From Lophius americanus (taxonomy: Eukaryota; Chordata; Actinopteri; Lophiiformes; Lophiidae), in assembly GCA_037951165.1 (NCBI GenBank), contig JBBDHG010000057.1, positions 10,876,001-10,940,000 on the forward strand: DNA of 64,000 nucleotides. The letters run 5' to 3'. The notes beneath the pieces were generated by a model. That model saw only the letters and a list, made by a program, of their open reading frames with translations, had not been told where the DNA came from and did no database searches. The position numbers and the translations under genes were made by a program. The first letter of the stretch is position 1. The number at the start of each line of letters is the position of its first letter. Positions 33,058 through 42,905 of the stretch are shown piece by piece.

Positions 33058-34141
33058 TCAATAATAATCCGCCATCCCATGTCTTTTAGAGTTGATCTCC
33101 AGAATGGAGTCGCAGCAAGCGTAGACGATGAGAGTGGTGGTGTGAGGTAATGGGGGCCTGAATCTCATTTCTAGTCTTAAATTCCGGGTGGAAACACCGG
33201 ACATAGCGTCGTTGTTTTACTTCGGGTTGAGATTAAAGTAAAAAAGAATTTCCTGACGGTTGATATTAAGAGGTAATGCTTCGTGGTTGATCATGGGCAG
33301 AACCATGTACTTTGGCATCGTCCCCAGAAAAGATTATCCTGGTTACAAATCCCTGTTTTCTGCAGGATGGAGTATGTTTTCAGGTTGACGAGTAACATTT
33401 TGTTGAACGCATTTCCCCTCATCAAGGCCGTCGAGTGATCTAAATGGACGTACGGTAAAACTGAAACTTTTTTGATGCACAGTGATGCCCCCACTACCTT
33501 CAGATGGTAATTGGAACCACGAGCACCCATGAGAAAGAGTTGCACCCATGTGACAGAACGTTGGACCTTTTGAGTTTAATCCTCAGGTCTACTGAATTCA
33601 AGAGCAGTCTTTCGCGGAAAAGTATATGGCCTAGCAGTGGACCGACCATGTGTACTAATCTGGAATTGGCGGTCTAAATGGCTCTCTGATTCAACCTGCT
33701 GTTTGTTCCATTAGTAGTCACAACGGAGTCTACTGCTCCCGACGTGTCTTTTTAAAAAAGACCCGCGCTGAATTGACTCTTGAGCTTTTCTTTGGATTAG
33801 TTGAGTAGAGTATCAATCATAGCTTTGTACGGGTGTGTAGCGCTACACTGGGAAATCAATCTGAGAGTCACGTTGCATTTACTGAATACTTTATTCAGAG
33901 GGTAATTGATGAGGACCACCGGGTTGCCACCACCAGGTTAGCCAGGTTGCTCCCATCTACGTTGATGATTTTCAAATCCAATTGCGTTTCACTTTTCATT
34001 GGGAATAAAAAACTCTATCGGACCATTGTCCGTGATGGGACGGAATATCTGTGACTATTTTATCTTTCACAGACAGTTGCATCATATGAATTGCAACTCT
34101 GCCAGAGTGCAATTCTGGGATTTCAGTTGTAGAACTGCCAT
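33058..34141 (-). pseudogene. Polinton capsid protein remnant
   Basis: A minus-strand gene from a possible ATG at 34141-34139 to a TGA at 33060-33058, traceable along its length in shifting frames. Pieces seen, N to C: 'ITDNGPIEFF', 'LDLKIINVDGSNLANLVVAT', 'NYPLNKVFSK', 'HPYKAMIDTLLN', 'SQFSAGLFLKDTSG', 'ERLLLNSVDLRIKLKR', 'KVVGASLCIKKVSVLPYVH', 'LVNLKTYSILQKTG' and finally 'RPPLPHTTTLIVYACCDS'. This matches the widespread F54H12.2-like Polinton family, regarded as a jelly-roll virion protein. I cannot say from this copy whether it is the major or minor capsid protein. At least four frameshifts and several stops are present. Confidence 0.82.
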
Positions 34142-34159
34142 ATTAAAATAAAAACCAAA

Positions 34160-34300
34160 CTATATTTATATTAAAATATATTGGTGCTCCGTGCTGAATT
34201 CCTCCTTTTAGAGCTTCTTCTTGCTACTGATCTATTCTTCTTGCGACCCCTGGCTTTAGTAGACAGGGGTTGATTGCTGAGGGTGGGTAAACCAGAAAAC
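34160..34300 (-). pseudogene. basic Arg/Lys/Ser-rich C-terminal tail
   Basis: The minus strand reads 'KARGRKKNRSVARRSSKRRN' and then 'SARSTNIF' before a stop. Such a strongly basic tail just upstream of the capsid gene could come from a small DNA-binding virion protein. It may have been fused to the integrase end by a deletion, because it runs on from the integrase frame after one stop. Function not known. Confidence 0.45.
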
Positions 34301-34650
34301 ACCTAATCCTTTAAACCCCGTTCGTATTTCTTATCAAACACTCCTCTCAATGTTGATATTGTTACCAGATCCCCCTTCTTAAAATTGATTTTCAAAGTAC
34401 TTTATCTCATGGGAAAACTACCATACAGGTTTTGAAACACTTTAGTATTCTCGGAGGTCACCTATTTAGGCGTAATTTTTTTTTTTGGCCGTGGCAAAAT
34501 GTACAATTCTGTGTTTCAGGGCCCCGGTTTTATTTTGCATTTGGAAAATGATAGCGTCATCCACCAACGTGTAAAGGGTAAATATATGACTGGGATGTTT
34601 TTCATCCTTAGCCAATTCTTGTGTTATTTTTCCGAAGTTGTCAGACAAAC
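34301..34650 (-). pseudogene. Polinton retroviral-type integrase, C-terminus
   Basis: The minus strand reads 'TSENTKVFQNLYGSFP' (about 34460-34415) and 'KINFKKGDLVTISTLRGVFD' followed by 'KKYERG' (about 34395-34310). This is the transition from the catalytic core to the SH3-like C-terminal domain of Polinton (RVE-type) integrases. A 60-codon frame at 34648-34466 lies directly upstream. The DDE catalytic core is not recognisable. The intact enzyme would insert the element into host DNA. Confidence 0.65.
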
Positions 34651-35075
34651 TAGATTAGGGAATAGATAGTTATTGCTAGACTATCATGTTCCAGGGAGTT
34701 TCCACAGAAAGAGAGCGGACTCTCGATAAAATGTCTGCCAACCGCTTAATGCCCGCATTTGTGTGGGTGAACGTCTATTTTTATAACCCCCATCCAAACG
34801 TTCTATTAACTGACAAATGACAATCACTTTATCTGCATAGGAAACCAGTTTTCTAAAGCCATTATCCATTTTTACTTGAGATCCCCCCCCAAAAATAGAA
34901 ATTGCATCAGCAATCTAGAAAATATTCAGACACTTCCTAAAGATGTTAAAATTTCATCCACCATCGTCGTCACTAATATACAGTCTATCGATGATGTCGG
35001 TGACGCTGCTTTTGAATCTATCAAAAGAGTCTTTGACATAATTTGGACTCCCTTTTTTTCTAGCTGAATATCGCA
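34651..35075. other. unassigned segment inside the Polinton remnant
   Basis: Both strands carry about 60-codon frames (minus 34869-34684, plus 34876-35067). Neither shows a motif I can name. The integrase core would be expected here on the minus strand, so the DNA may be a replaced or heavily mutated part of it. Confidence 0.4.
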
Positions 35076-35460
35076 CTAGTCCAGCAGCCGTTGGTTGCAC
35101 AGAATAAATAGGGTTGATAAACATGTATCGATCAGCATGTCAAGCTTGTCCTGGATAAAGCCCTCCTCGAGCGGATCGAGACATTGGTGTTGTTTCCGGC
35201 TAGGATGGTTGGTTATACATCCGTTGCAAGTGTCGTGCTGGTACTGGGTAACGGCCAAGTACATCATGTGGATTACCCCGGTTTTTGCCACGTCAATCAG
35301 AACCGGCGTCAGCCAACTGTCAGACTCATCTTCCGAGACAGCATCCTTTGGAGGAGAAGAAGGAGGTGGCGGTGGAGGCGTTGTCAGGATCTTGGAGGTA
35401 GTCCTTCATGCAGTGCTACAGTACCGCAGGAGGCGCTCTTCAATCAAAGAGGCAATGTGC
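35076..35460 (-). pseudogene. small Cys/His Polinton protein (C-x2-C...HPS)
   Basis: A minus-strand frame readable over more than 100 codons, from about 35415 to 35076 with few interruptions. It has an acidic patch 'SEDESDSWL', 'PVLIDVAKTGVIHMMYLAV' and then 'CNGCITNHPSRKQHQCL', a compact set of cysteines and histidines likely to bind zinc. Small proteins with a C-x-G-C...HPSQ pattern recur in Polinton/adintovirus-like elements, but I know of no role for them. It lies upstream of the integrase in the same orientation. Frame interruptions are uncertain near 35330. Confidence 0.55.
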
Positions 35461-35470
35461 TGACTACATA

Positions 35471-35689
35471 GGGCCAATCCTCATGGCACCATATCCTCCA
35501 TCTTGGGCTGACCCTAGTCTCGGTAGATAATCGGCACTGGGTGGATATGTCCAAGAGACCTGGGGCAGTCAAATTCTATATCCCCTGGAAGCGGTATGCA
35601 AATATATCCAACAACTCTGGGCGTACCCTTAGCAGTCTGCTTGAGTGCTTACAAATGTCTCCTCTTTTCTTTTGTTTTCTCTGAAGAGC
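35471..35689. other. noncoding, possibly end of the Polinton remnant
   Basis: No motif supported. It may contain more of the element, since the minus strand near 35480-35440 reads 'HIASLIEERLL'. Confidence 0.35.
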
Positions 35690-35860
35690 AAACAAAAGAA
35701 ACATGCTCATCTGGAGTGGTAACCTTTCACACCGTCATTCACGTTCCAATGGGACAGCCATTGGAAGCAACTTTGGGATTGGTTTCTTGCTCAAGGACCC
35801 TTCGACATGTGGACCACAGTGGCTGGGGATCGAGCTGATGTCTAACCAAAGTTGAATCAG
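35690..35860 (-). repeat. short SINE-like dispersed repeat remnant
   Basis: Contains 'CTTGCTCAAGGACCCTTCGA' and 'GGCTGGGGATCGAGCTGAT', the signature of a common teleost short repeat, whose opposite part (tRNA-like head) is seen at 48788-48900. Confidence 0.45.
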
Positions 35861-36094
35861 GAACTTCACTACTCAACGACACTAAATGTTAGACAGCGGA
35901 CCTTAAATTTGCTCCACATTCACGTCTTGTTCAATAAAAATACAAAGTTACATATAGTTTGTGAAGTGATAAAGTTAATGGCTGGACGAAATTGTCTAAA
36001 ATGTCCGGTCAGAGAACTTTCAAATTTGAATCTAAATAATGTGAGGGTGAATGTTTGTATCTATGTGTGGGCCCTGTGAGCAACTTGCAACTCA

Positions 36095-36182
36095 ACCAGG
36101 TTGTACTCCGCCTCTCGCCCGATATCAGCTGGGATAGGCTCCAGTCCCAGCGACACTGAACAGGATAAGAAGTTAGGGATAA
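36095..36182 (+). repeat. SINE-like repeat tail
   Basis: 'CGCCTCTCGCCCGATATCAG' followed by 'CTGGGATAGGCTCCAG' and 'GAACAGGATAAG', the 3' part of the family seen at 42101-42370 and 50432-50632. Confidence 0.65.
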
Positions 36183-37874
36183 TGGTGAATTTATGAATAA
36201 TGCAATGTTACAATGTGATTGGTTTCTACGCTGGATTTGATGTGATGTGTGAAAATACTTACTGTTGCAAATATGGAATTTGACTTTCCAGAAAGTAATT
36301 TTTTTTCACCACTGAAAAGTGAGTCAAAAATGCAAATGAAAGAAAAGCCTTCTAGTATTGCATTTCCACTGAATGAGGGTGTAGGTACTGCATGTTATAG
36401 TGAAACAAGTAGCTAAACAGTGCCTCAAATTTTCATTTCAAATAAATTAAGCAAAACTAAATTGCTTTTAAGTGCAATCAAGCTTTCGAGTCATTCCTGA
36501 GGTAATTGCATTGAAAGACCTCATCACTCTCCAAATTAGTCACAAGGTAAAACAGTGTGGGAAGGAATGAACAGAGTGGAAATGACGAAATGAAGATAGA
36601 GAGTGAGAGTGACTGGGAGGGAAAGAAATAGGCCTCAGAAAGTGTGGATGAGGTATATGATATCTTTTTTTACAGGAAAACTATTTAGAAATGTGGTGAC
36701 AAATTGCTTGTTCTGTGTCATAGAAAGCAAAGTGCTCCAGTGGGAGTGCCTTTCTATTTTATGGTATCTCTGACCCCGATAGGGACAAAGTGAAAGTAAA
36801 GTGAGCTATTCCAAAGTAGCTACAAACAGTCCCATGGTGTTCCAAATAAAACAGGCTTATAGGACATGATGGTGAGTGTTTACATGCTGCTGGAAGGCTT
36901 AGACATGTGCAGGTGAGTTTTGAGAGGGCGCAATCAACAGAAGAGAATTCCAACAGCCTGGAATGTCGGCACAAGTTTGTATGTGTCAATATCCCACTGC
37001 ATAACTACCTGGGAGAATTTGTAATCAGTGCTATCTGGTAGAGGAAGGAAGAACAGGTTTAATCCTATGAGATGTGCCTTGCATTTGACATTGATGACTC
37101 ACATTACTAACCTCAATCTTTCAAAGGTTTCTGGAAATCAACTTGTTCTTGAAATGCACTGACCTTTTCCCCCACCTTTTGATTCTTTCTGAATTTCTAT
37201 TGATTACTTCAACTTACATGACCCCGGTCACTTTGCTGTTGTGTTTTTTCTTGGATTATAGGATTTGTAACGGCTGTTTGGTTTTTGCTTTACTTGGGCT
37301 ACTTTAATCAGTGTTATTAATGGTAAATCGAAATAAACAAGTCTGCAGTGGTGTTAGATTATTGTTGCTAATGTCGTTTGGCTTTGGCTTTAGTCCAGTT
37401 TGGGCTATGGCCATAATGCGTGGGTGGCTTAAGAGGAAAGGAGAACTGTCTGGAACAACCAGACAGTTTTGGTAACCTTTGTTTTACAACTTTATTTGGT
37501 GGGATTAATAACTCCATACATAGTAGGACATTTCAAGCTTTGGTTGGGAAGCTGGGAGCAGCAGATTTATTAAAAGATTATCATCTAATTTCTTAAAATT
37601 AACAAAGCTATTAATATTCATTAATAACAACAGAACACCATCCTGAGATCATGGACCAATTTCCGATCCATGGCTACCGGGAGATTTTCACACCCAAATT
37701 TCAATATACCACTAGGATTAGGTGATGAACACAACTTTTCTGAGATGCAGTGTTTTTGTTAGAGGGTATGATAACAGGAGGGGGAGGGAGGACATGTGAT
37801 GCAAGTTGGCAGACATAATCAAGTTGGTACATGACTCAAGAGTTCATGACCGGGAAGGCTGAACAATTTAAATG
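36183..37874. other. noncoding, nothing recognised
   Basis: AT-rich DNA without supported gene or named repeat. Confidence 0.5.
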
Positions 37875-37902
37875 TATTATTATTATTATTATTATTATTA
37901 AT
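37875..37902. repeat. (ATT)n microsatellite
   Basis: About nine ATT units. Confidence 0.9.
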
Positions 37903-38173
37903 TTAGCGAGGGAACCCAGTTCAGTTCAATCACAACAGAGGTCATTTAACATGCATTTATTTACAAGATGGCATAGAACAGACTGTTTAAAATTTTACCT
38001 TGCTATACATTCATGATTTAAGTTGTGAAATGTGGCAAAGGTTGACAAAATAAAACCAGGCTACATAAAAACGTAGCAAATACAAAACACATCAGTTCTC
38101 TCTGTGTCAGTAAGATAACAAAATTCATACTGTACCTTCCATTTTACCTTTGCCCAGACAAAAGTTTCATACT

Positions 38174-38636
38174 TGTCATGACTTTGTGTTTATTTATTAT
38201 TATTTAATGTGAAGTTACGTCATTTTGGTTTGTGTTGCCTTTTTAGTGTGTTTATCCGTTTATTGTTCTTTATTGCCTTTTTCTTTCCTAATGCAGTCCT
38301 TGTGTGTTTCACTTGTGTTCCTTTCTCCCTCTCTGTGTCTGTCCTGTGATTCTGTTCTCCTCTTGTGTGATTGGTCATTATGTTGACCTTTGTTTCCCCT
38401 CGGGCTGTGTCTCATTGTCTCGTTAAATTTGAGTATATAGTCTGTCCTCACCTTAACTTCTGTGCCAGTTTGTTATTTGATGTCTCCCAGTGTCATCACT
38501 TGTCCCAGCCTTCTCACAGTGCTTTGTAAGTGAATCCTAATGTTTTTTGTTATTCCTGTTTGTTTGCACCTGCTCTGCCGCGCTGTCTTGTGTCTGCATC
38601 TGGGTCCAAGCAAAACCCCAACTACAGTTCCTAACA
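38174..38636 (+). mobile_element. solo LTR (family S), 463-bp copy with TSD
   Basis: Begins TGTCATGAC and ends CCTAACA, flanked by perfect 5-bp duplications ATACT (38169-38173 and 38637-38641). It is the longest of the three copies and so the best reference for the family. Shares the right half with 17674-18008 and both ends with 55730-55850. No internal retrotransposon sequence adjoins it. Short minus-strand frames here are incidental. Confidence 0.9.
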
Positions 38637-39059
38637 ATACTTGCACTTAACTGTGGGTGTACCGCTCAACCTCTGTCTGTGTCGTGTACCTCAAACTGCC
38701 AATGACAGTAGTTTTGTGTGGATTTAGAGTCCTCTTTCTGGAGAAGAATTGACAATCTTTATATTACTCTTCATGGAAAATAGAGAAAAACAGTCTATTT
38801 GTGGACTGTTCTGTTGCCTCGGCCAATGGAAGAGATGGGACCATGTCACCTTGAACCTCCATCCACACCCGAAAAATAAACTCATTAAAATAAAGAAAAA
38901 TTTGCTTGTCCAGCAAAGTGGGTTGGTTGCCTGGGCCACTTAAAGGGCCCTTGGGAGTTAGGATGTAATCCGTCGCCTATAGAAGCCATATAGATCACCA
39001 GAGCTGTTTACAAACCAAGTTTCACACTTGGCTGATAAAGTTTTAGCGCCTTAACTGAA
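38637..39059. other. noncoding, nothing recognised
   Basis: May include unrecognised upstream sequence of the LINE fragment that follows. Confidence 0.4.
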
Positions 39060-39530
39060 CCTGCCCCTCTCCAGATCAACGGGTTCTGCGTAAGGATGAT
39101 CCAACCTTTTTTTAAAGTTCCTGCGAACCTACATGTCTGGGGACTTTTCTTGGTCCGCTAACAAAAAAGGGGTGGTGATATAGGCTCAGCAGACTGGGGT
39201 AGTGTGTGCTTATGACATTCTACCTGTCCACAATTGAGGGCATACTGTATCAAGGAGTGGTAAGCTGGCTGCTCGGCAGCGGATGGGAAAGATCTGCAGA
39301 AGGTCATCAAAAAGGCCGAGAAAAATCATTTGCTGCCCTTTACCTTCCCTGCAGGATATCTCCAGCTGTAGGTGCCTCTGCAGAGCCAATAAAATAAGGG
39401 ACACCAGAGGTTGGAGGTTCAGCAGCATTAAAAGCCAGACATATAGACTAAAAATCTTCTTTCCCACGGTCAGAACTCTGAACCCCTCTCACACACAAAA
39501 TAGGTCATACAGTTGTTAATTGTTTGAACT
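39060..39530 (+). mobile_element. LINE 3' coding fragment, same group as 3.6-5.9 kb
   Basis: Plus-strand remnant of a CR1/L2/Rex1-type ORF2 C-terminus. It shows 'PLQINGFCV', then in another frame 'FKFLRTYMSGDFSWS', then 'KIICCPLPSLQDISS' with 'CRCLCRANKIRD' and 'SQTYRLKIFFPTVRTLN', ending at a stop at 39519. 5'-truncated and frameshifted. It meets the L2 element below tail to tail. Confidence 0.75.
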
Positions 39531-39559
39531 GTAATTATTTTTTTCTTCTAAGTCCAATA

Positions 39560-41040
39560 TAATAATAATACATTTAATTTATAATGCAATTTACATTTGG
39601 ATCAAATCTCAAAGTGCTACAAAGTAAAAGGAGATAAAGGCATCAATAAAAAATTAAATAACTATATACAACCTGACCAAAAAGCAGTAATGTTAATTAA
39701 AGTTATAGGTTCTGCTAAAAAGGAAAGATTTAAGTCCTTTTTTAAAATGTGTCAGTCGTCTGTGGAGCCCTCAGATGGTCAGGGAGGGCATTCCATAGAT
39801 GAGGTGCAGCAGAACAGAAGGCCCGATCACCCATGGTGCTGAGCTTAGTCCGGGGAAGGAGGAGGCGGTATGAGTGGGTAGAATGGAGGGATCGTGTTTA
39901 GGTCAGTGGGGTGAGTAGTTCTTTTAGGAAGGTGGGTGCGTTGCCATGGATGCACTGGTGAGTGAGGAGAGAGATCTTATAATCAATCCTGGTGGAGATG
40001 GGAAGCCAATGAAGGGAATGAAGAACGGGGGTGATGTGTTTACGAACTGTCATCAGGATCCTTGCAGCACTGTTTTGAACATATTGTAGTCTTTGAAGAC
40101 TTTTATCAGGGATCCCGATGAGAAGTGCGTTACAGTAATCCAGTCTGGAGGAAACAAACCCGTGGACCAGCTTTTCAGCATCACTCAAGGTGAGTGAAAA
40201 TAGGAGTTTGGAAATATTTCTGAGATGATGAAAGGAGATCTTGCAGATGTGTTTGATGTGGGATTCAAAAGTGAGTTGAGGCTCAAATCTTACGCCGAGG
40301 TTGGTGACTGATGAAGACAGGGGAATGTCGTGACCAGAGAAGGTAATACTGGTTATGGAGGAAGACTGGGTCTGATGCTGGGTACCAATTAAAATTGCTT
40401 CAGTTTTGGAGCTGTTCAACTGGAGAAAGTTGTTTTTCATCCACACCTTCCATCTCCTCCAGACAAGCGCGGAGAGTCGACAGGGGAGATGATGACGATG
40501 AGGATGGAGAGGCTACGGAGGAACATCTGTCAGTTTTTATGTAGATTTGCGTGTCATCAGCGTAGCAATGGAATGACAGTTAATATCGACTGATGACATG
40601 GCCAAGGGGGAGCATGTATAGTATGAAGAGACTGGGGCCAAGGACTGATCCCTGTGGGACCCCACAGGTGACGGTGTTTGTCCGGGACCTTGAACTTCCA
40701 AGGGAAACGTATTCTGTTCTGTCAGTGAAGTAGGATTGAAACCAGTTTAGGGCGCTGGCAGTGAGTCCAGTGGTGTGTTTTGGGCGGTGTAGGAGTATTC
40801 CATAGTCAACTGTGTCAAAGGCAGCAGACAAATCAAGGGCAATCAGGAAGGAAGGTCAACCAGCATCTGCTGCCATCCGTAAGTCATTTGTGACTCTAAG
40901 CAGAACTGTTTCTGTGCTGTGGGAGGAGTGGAAACCAGACTGAAAGGTTTCAAAGAGGTTGTTGTATTTGAGGTGGGCAGCAACTACTTTTTCCAGTACT
41001 TTGGAGAGGAATGGGAGTTTGGAAATGGGCCTGTAATACA
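39560..41040 (-). mobile_element. L2-type LINE, 5'-truncated in reverse transcriptase
   Basis: A minus-strand element. Its 3' end at about 39560 has 'TTAATTTATAATGCA...TCTCAAAGTGCTACAAAG' and its 5' limit is near 41040, where the frame starts in the middle of 'YRPISKLPF'. The copy is relatively young: long frames survive, and its 3' part is nearly identical to 30668-31012. 5' truncation is the usual outcome of incomplete target-primed reverse transcription. Confidence 0.9.
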
Positions 41041-41041
41041 T
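39898..41041 (-). pseudogene. L2 LINE reverse transcriptase and C-terminal domain
   Basis: Minus frames in order: 'YRPISKLPFLSKVLEKVV' and 'FQSGFHSSHSTETVLLRV' (41041-40856), 'DLSAAFDTVDYGILL' and 'TCGVPQGSVLGPSLFILYM' (40831-40580), 'HCYADDTQIYIKT' (about 40569-40531, catalytic Asp pair intact). Then come 'LNSSKTEAILIGTQHQTQSS' and 'LGVRFEPQLTFESHIK', 'SSRLDYCNALLIGIP' and 'VLHSLHWLPISTRIDYKI' (40446-39898). These are the reverse transcriptase boxes and C-terminal domain of an L2 LINE. Stops and shifts near 40855, 40590 and 40450 separate the frames, and the endonuclease is absent. Confidence 0.92.
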
Positions 41042-42100
41042 TAATTAAATATACAGTATTCCAAATGAAAACCACCATTAGCTAACTAGTGCTTTATTTC
41101 TATTTTTCTAAATATTTTTCTATTTTTATTTTTTGTCTTTTAATTTACACTGATCAGAACTAGCTCTCTGTACTGTACCACTCTTTGTACAATGAAAATA
41201 AACGCTTCAAGATTGACGTTACTTGCAAAGTAGTGAAGTGAAGTTCCACTGCTGCCTAGAAACTTCATCTTGAAGTCTTTTTTTGTTTTGACTCTAATAA
41301 TAAAGTTCAAAGATTTGATTTAACTGTTGGACTGTCTCAACATATAAATATTCAATGCGTTGACTCCATCATTTTCAATTTGCCTCTTGTGACGTTGTAG
41401 TTTTGCGTGTTTTCCGAGTTGTCTGGCTGTGTCAACTTGTACCTCGTCTTCAGTCCCTTCTTCGCTTGTATCAGTTTACACACTGTAAATGCAGACCTCT
41501 CGTGGTAACCATATGTCAAGGAATCCAGCAGTCTTGCTGATGCCATTATCCCACGCTGAGCACATTGAGAGCATATTGCTTTTTCACTACCATTGTAGAT
41601 CTCTGGTGACAACCACACATTGGGGGAATAAGCGATTGTGCCTACGCCACCAGCCTGTGCTGAATGCATTGATAGCCTATTGCTGTTTCAGTTTAAGCAT
41701 TTCCATTATAGTTTTCTGGTGACAACTGTATGGAGGTGAAACCAAAGTTAATACCAGCATCATGATCTGGCTTACAACATAAAAACCATCAGCGAGCAAT
41801 CCTGTGGGCTGAGTAGTAAAGCAGAATTTCTTTCTATGTTGGCCTCTGACTGTGTACTCTAAGCAAACACGTCATTGACACAGCCAAAATGAAAAGGATA
41901 TCAGTAACACATGCAGGGGAGGTTTCTTGGACTTGGGGACATTAGGGGCTTATCTCCTTCCCTAATTCCTCTTTGATAAATGAGGTAAATTTCGATGTTG
42001 TCTATTGCATTTTGGCACTACCTCTTAGTTTTTTCATGTATTATGAAAATAAATATTAGTAGTTGTCAGTAATTATCACATTTTGAATAAAAAACAAATA
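41041..42100. other. noncoding, nothing recognised
   Basis: AT-rich DNA. The 105-codon minus frame at 41352-41669 has no recognisable motif. Confidence 0.5.
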
Positions 42101-42370
42101 TTCATTCATTATTAACCGTTTATATTGTTCAGGGTTGCAGGGGGGCTGGTGCCAATCCTAGCTGACATTGAGCGAGAGGCGGGATACAACCAGGATGAGT
42201 CACCAGTTCATCACAGGGCTGACACATGAGACATACAACCAATCACACTTACTAAATTGACCGTAGGAGTGAGTGTGTCACCAATTGTACTATATTGCAT
42301 GTTTTTTGAGAGGAAGCCGGAGTCCCTGGAGAGAACCCACGGAGACACAGGGAGAACAAGCAAACTCCAA
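42101..42370 (-). repeat. SINE-like dispersed repeat
   Basis: On the minus strand it reads 'GAGTTTGCTTGTTCTCCCTG', 'GGAGTCACCTGG'-like middle, 'TCAGCTAGGATTGGCACCAG' and an end with 'ACAATATAAACGGTTAATAA' and ATGAATGAA. The family is extremely common in fish. The tail alone is at 36095, and another copy in plus orientation is at 50432-50632. Confidence 0.7.
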
Positions 42371-42905
42371 TACAGCAGTTTGCTGAAAACAGCAATCATG
42401 ATCTCATGAACCATTTTCTTTTTACTTTTATTTCATGCACCGCATGCAAGATGATCATATTGGTAATTGTTTCTTTATTATGACTAATGTCTTAGTGTAA
42501 AAACTACTGTACTGTTGTAACATGTTACGACAGTTACAACAGTACATGATGTTCGTTACATAAAGATCTAAAAAAATAGACTCTTTGGTAGAGACCTGCT
42601 GCTGCCAGCTGCAGGGACAGTTAATGTTAGCTGCAGCTATCCTATGCTGGGATAATTTACTTGATTGCTTCTCCCCTGGAGTTCCCTGTGTATGAACAAG
42701 CAGGTTTATTTAGCTAATATTTGGTCATGAGCACACATTATTAATAGATAAATTAAAGGATCGCTAGCAAACGTGGCTTACCCCTTTATTATTACTCATC
42801 ATACATGGTAGAGTATTACTTCCAATCGCTTAAACATATGGTCTGCCAAGTTCTGGAGTCCTACTGCCTTTCCTTCACAGAAGGAGGACCTCAGGTCTTC
42901 TAAAG
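42371..42905. other. noncoding, nothing recognised
   Basis: Spacer between a SINE-like repeat and the hAT element. No gene. Confidence 0.5.

Larger units (their letters stand above)
31380..35470. mobile_element. decayed Maverick/Polinton (adintovirus-like)
   Basis: A cluster of degraded genes whose combined set fits the Polinton/Maverick class of large self-synthesising DNA transposons, which share genes with adintoviruses. Plus strand: a possible polymerase N-terminal piece, a packaging-ATPase piece and a second conserved gene. Minus strand: a Cys/His small protein, an integrase C-terminus, a basic tail, a capsid protein and a cysteine protease. The two sets converge at about 32550. All frames carry stops or shifts. 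No terminal inverted repeats or target duplication were found, so true limits are unknown and most of the polymerase is missing. Confidence 0.82.
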
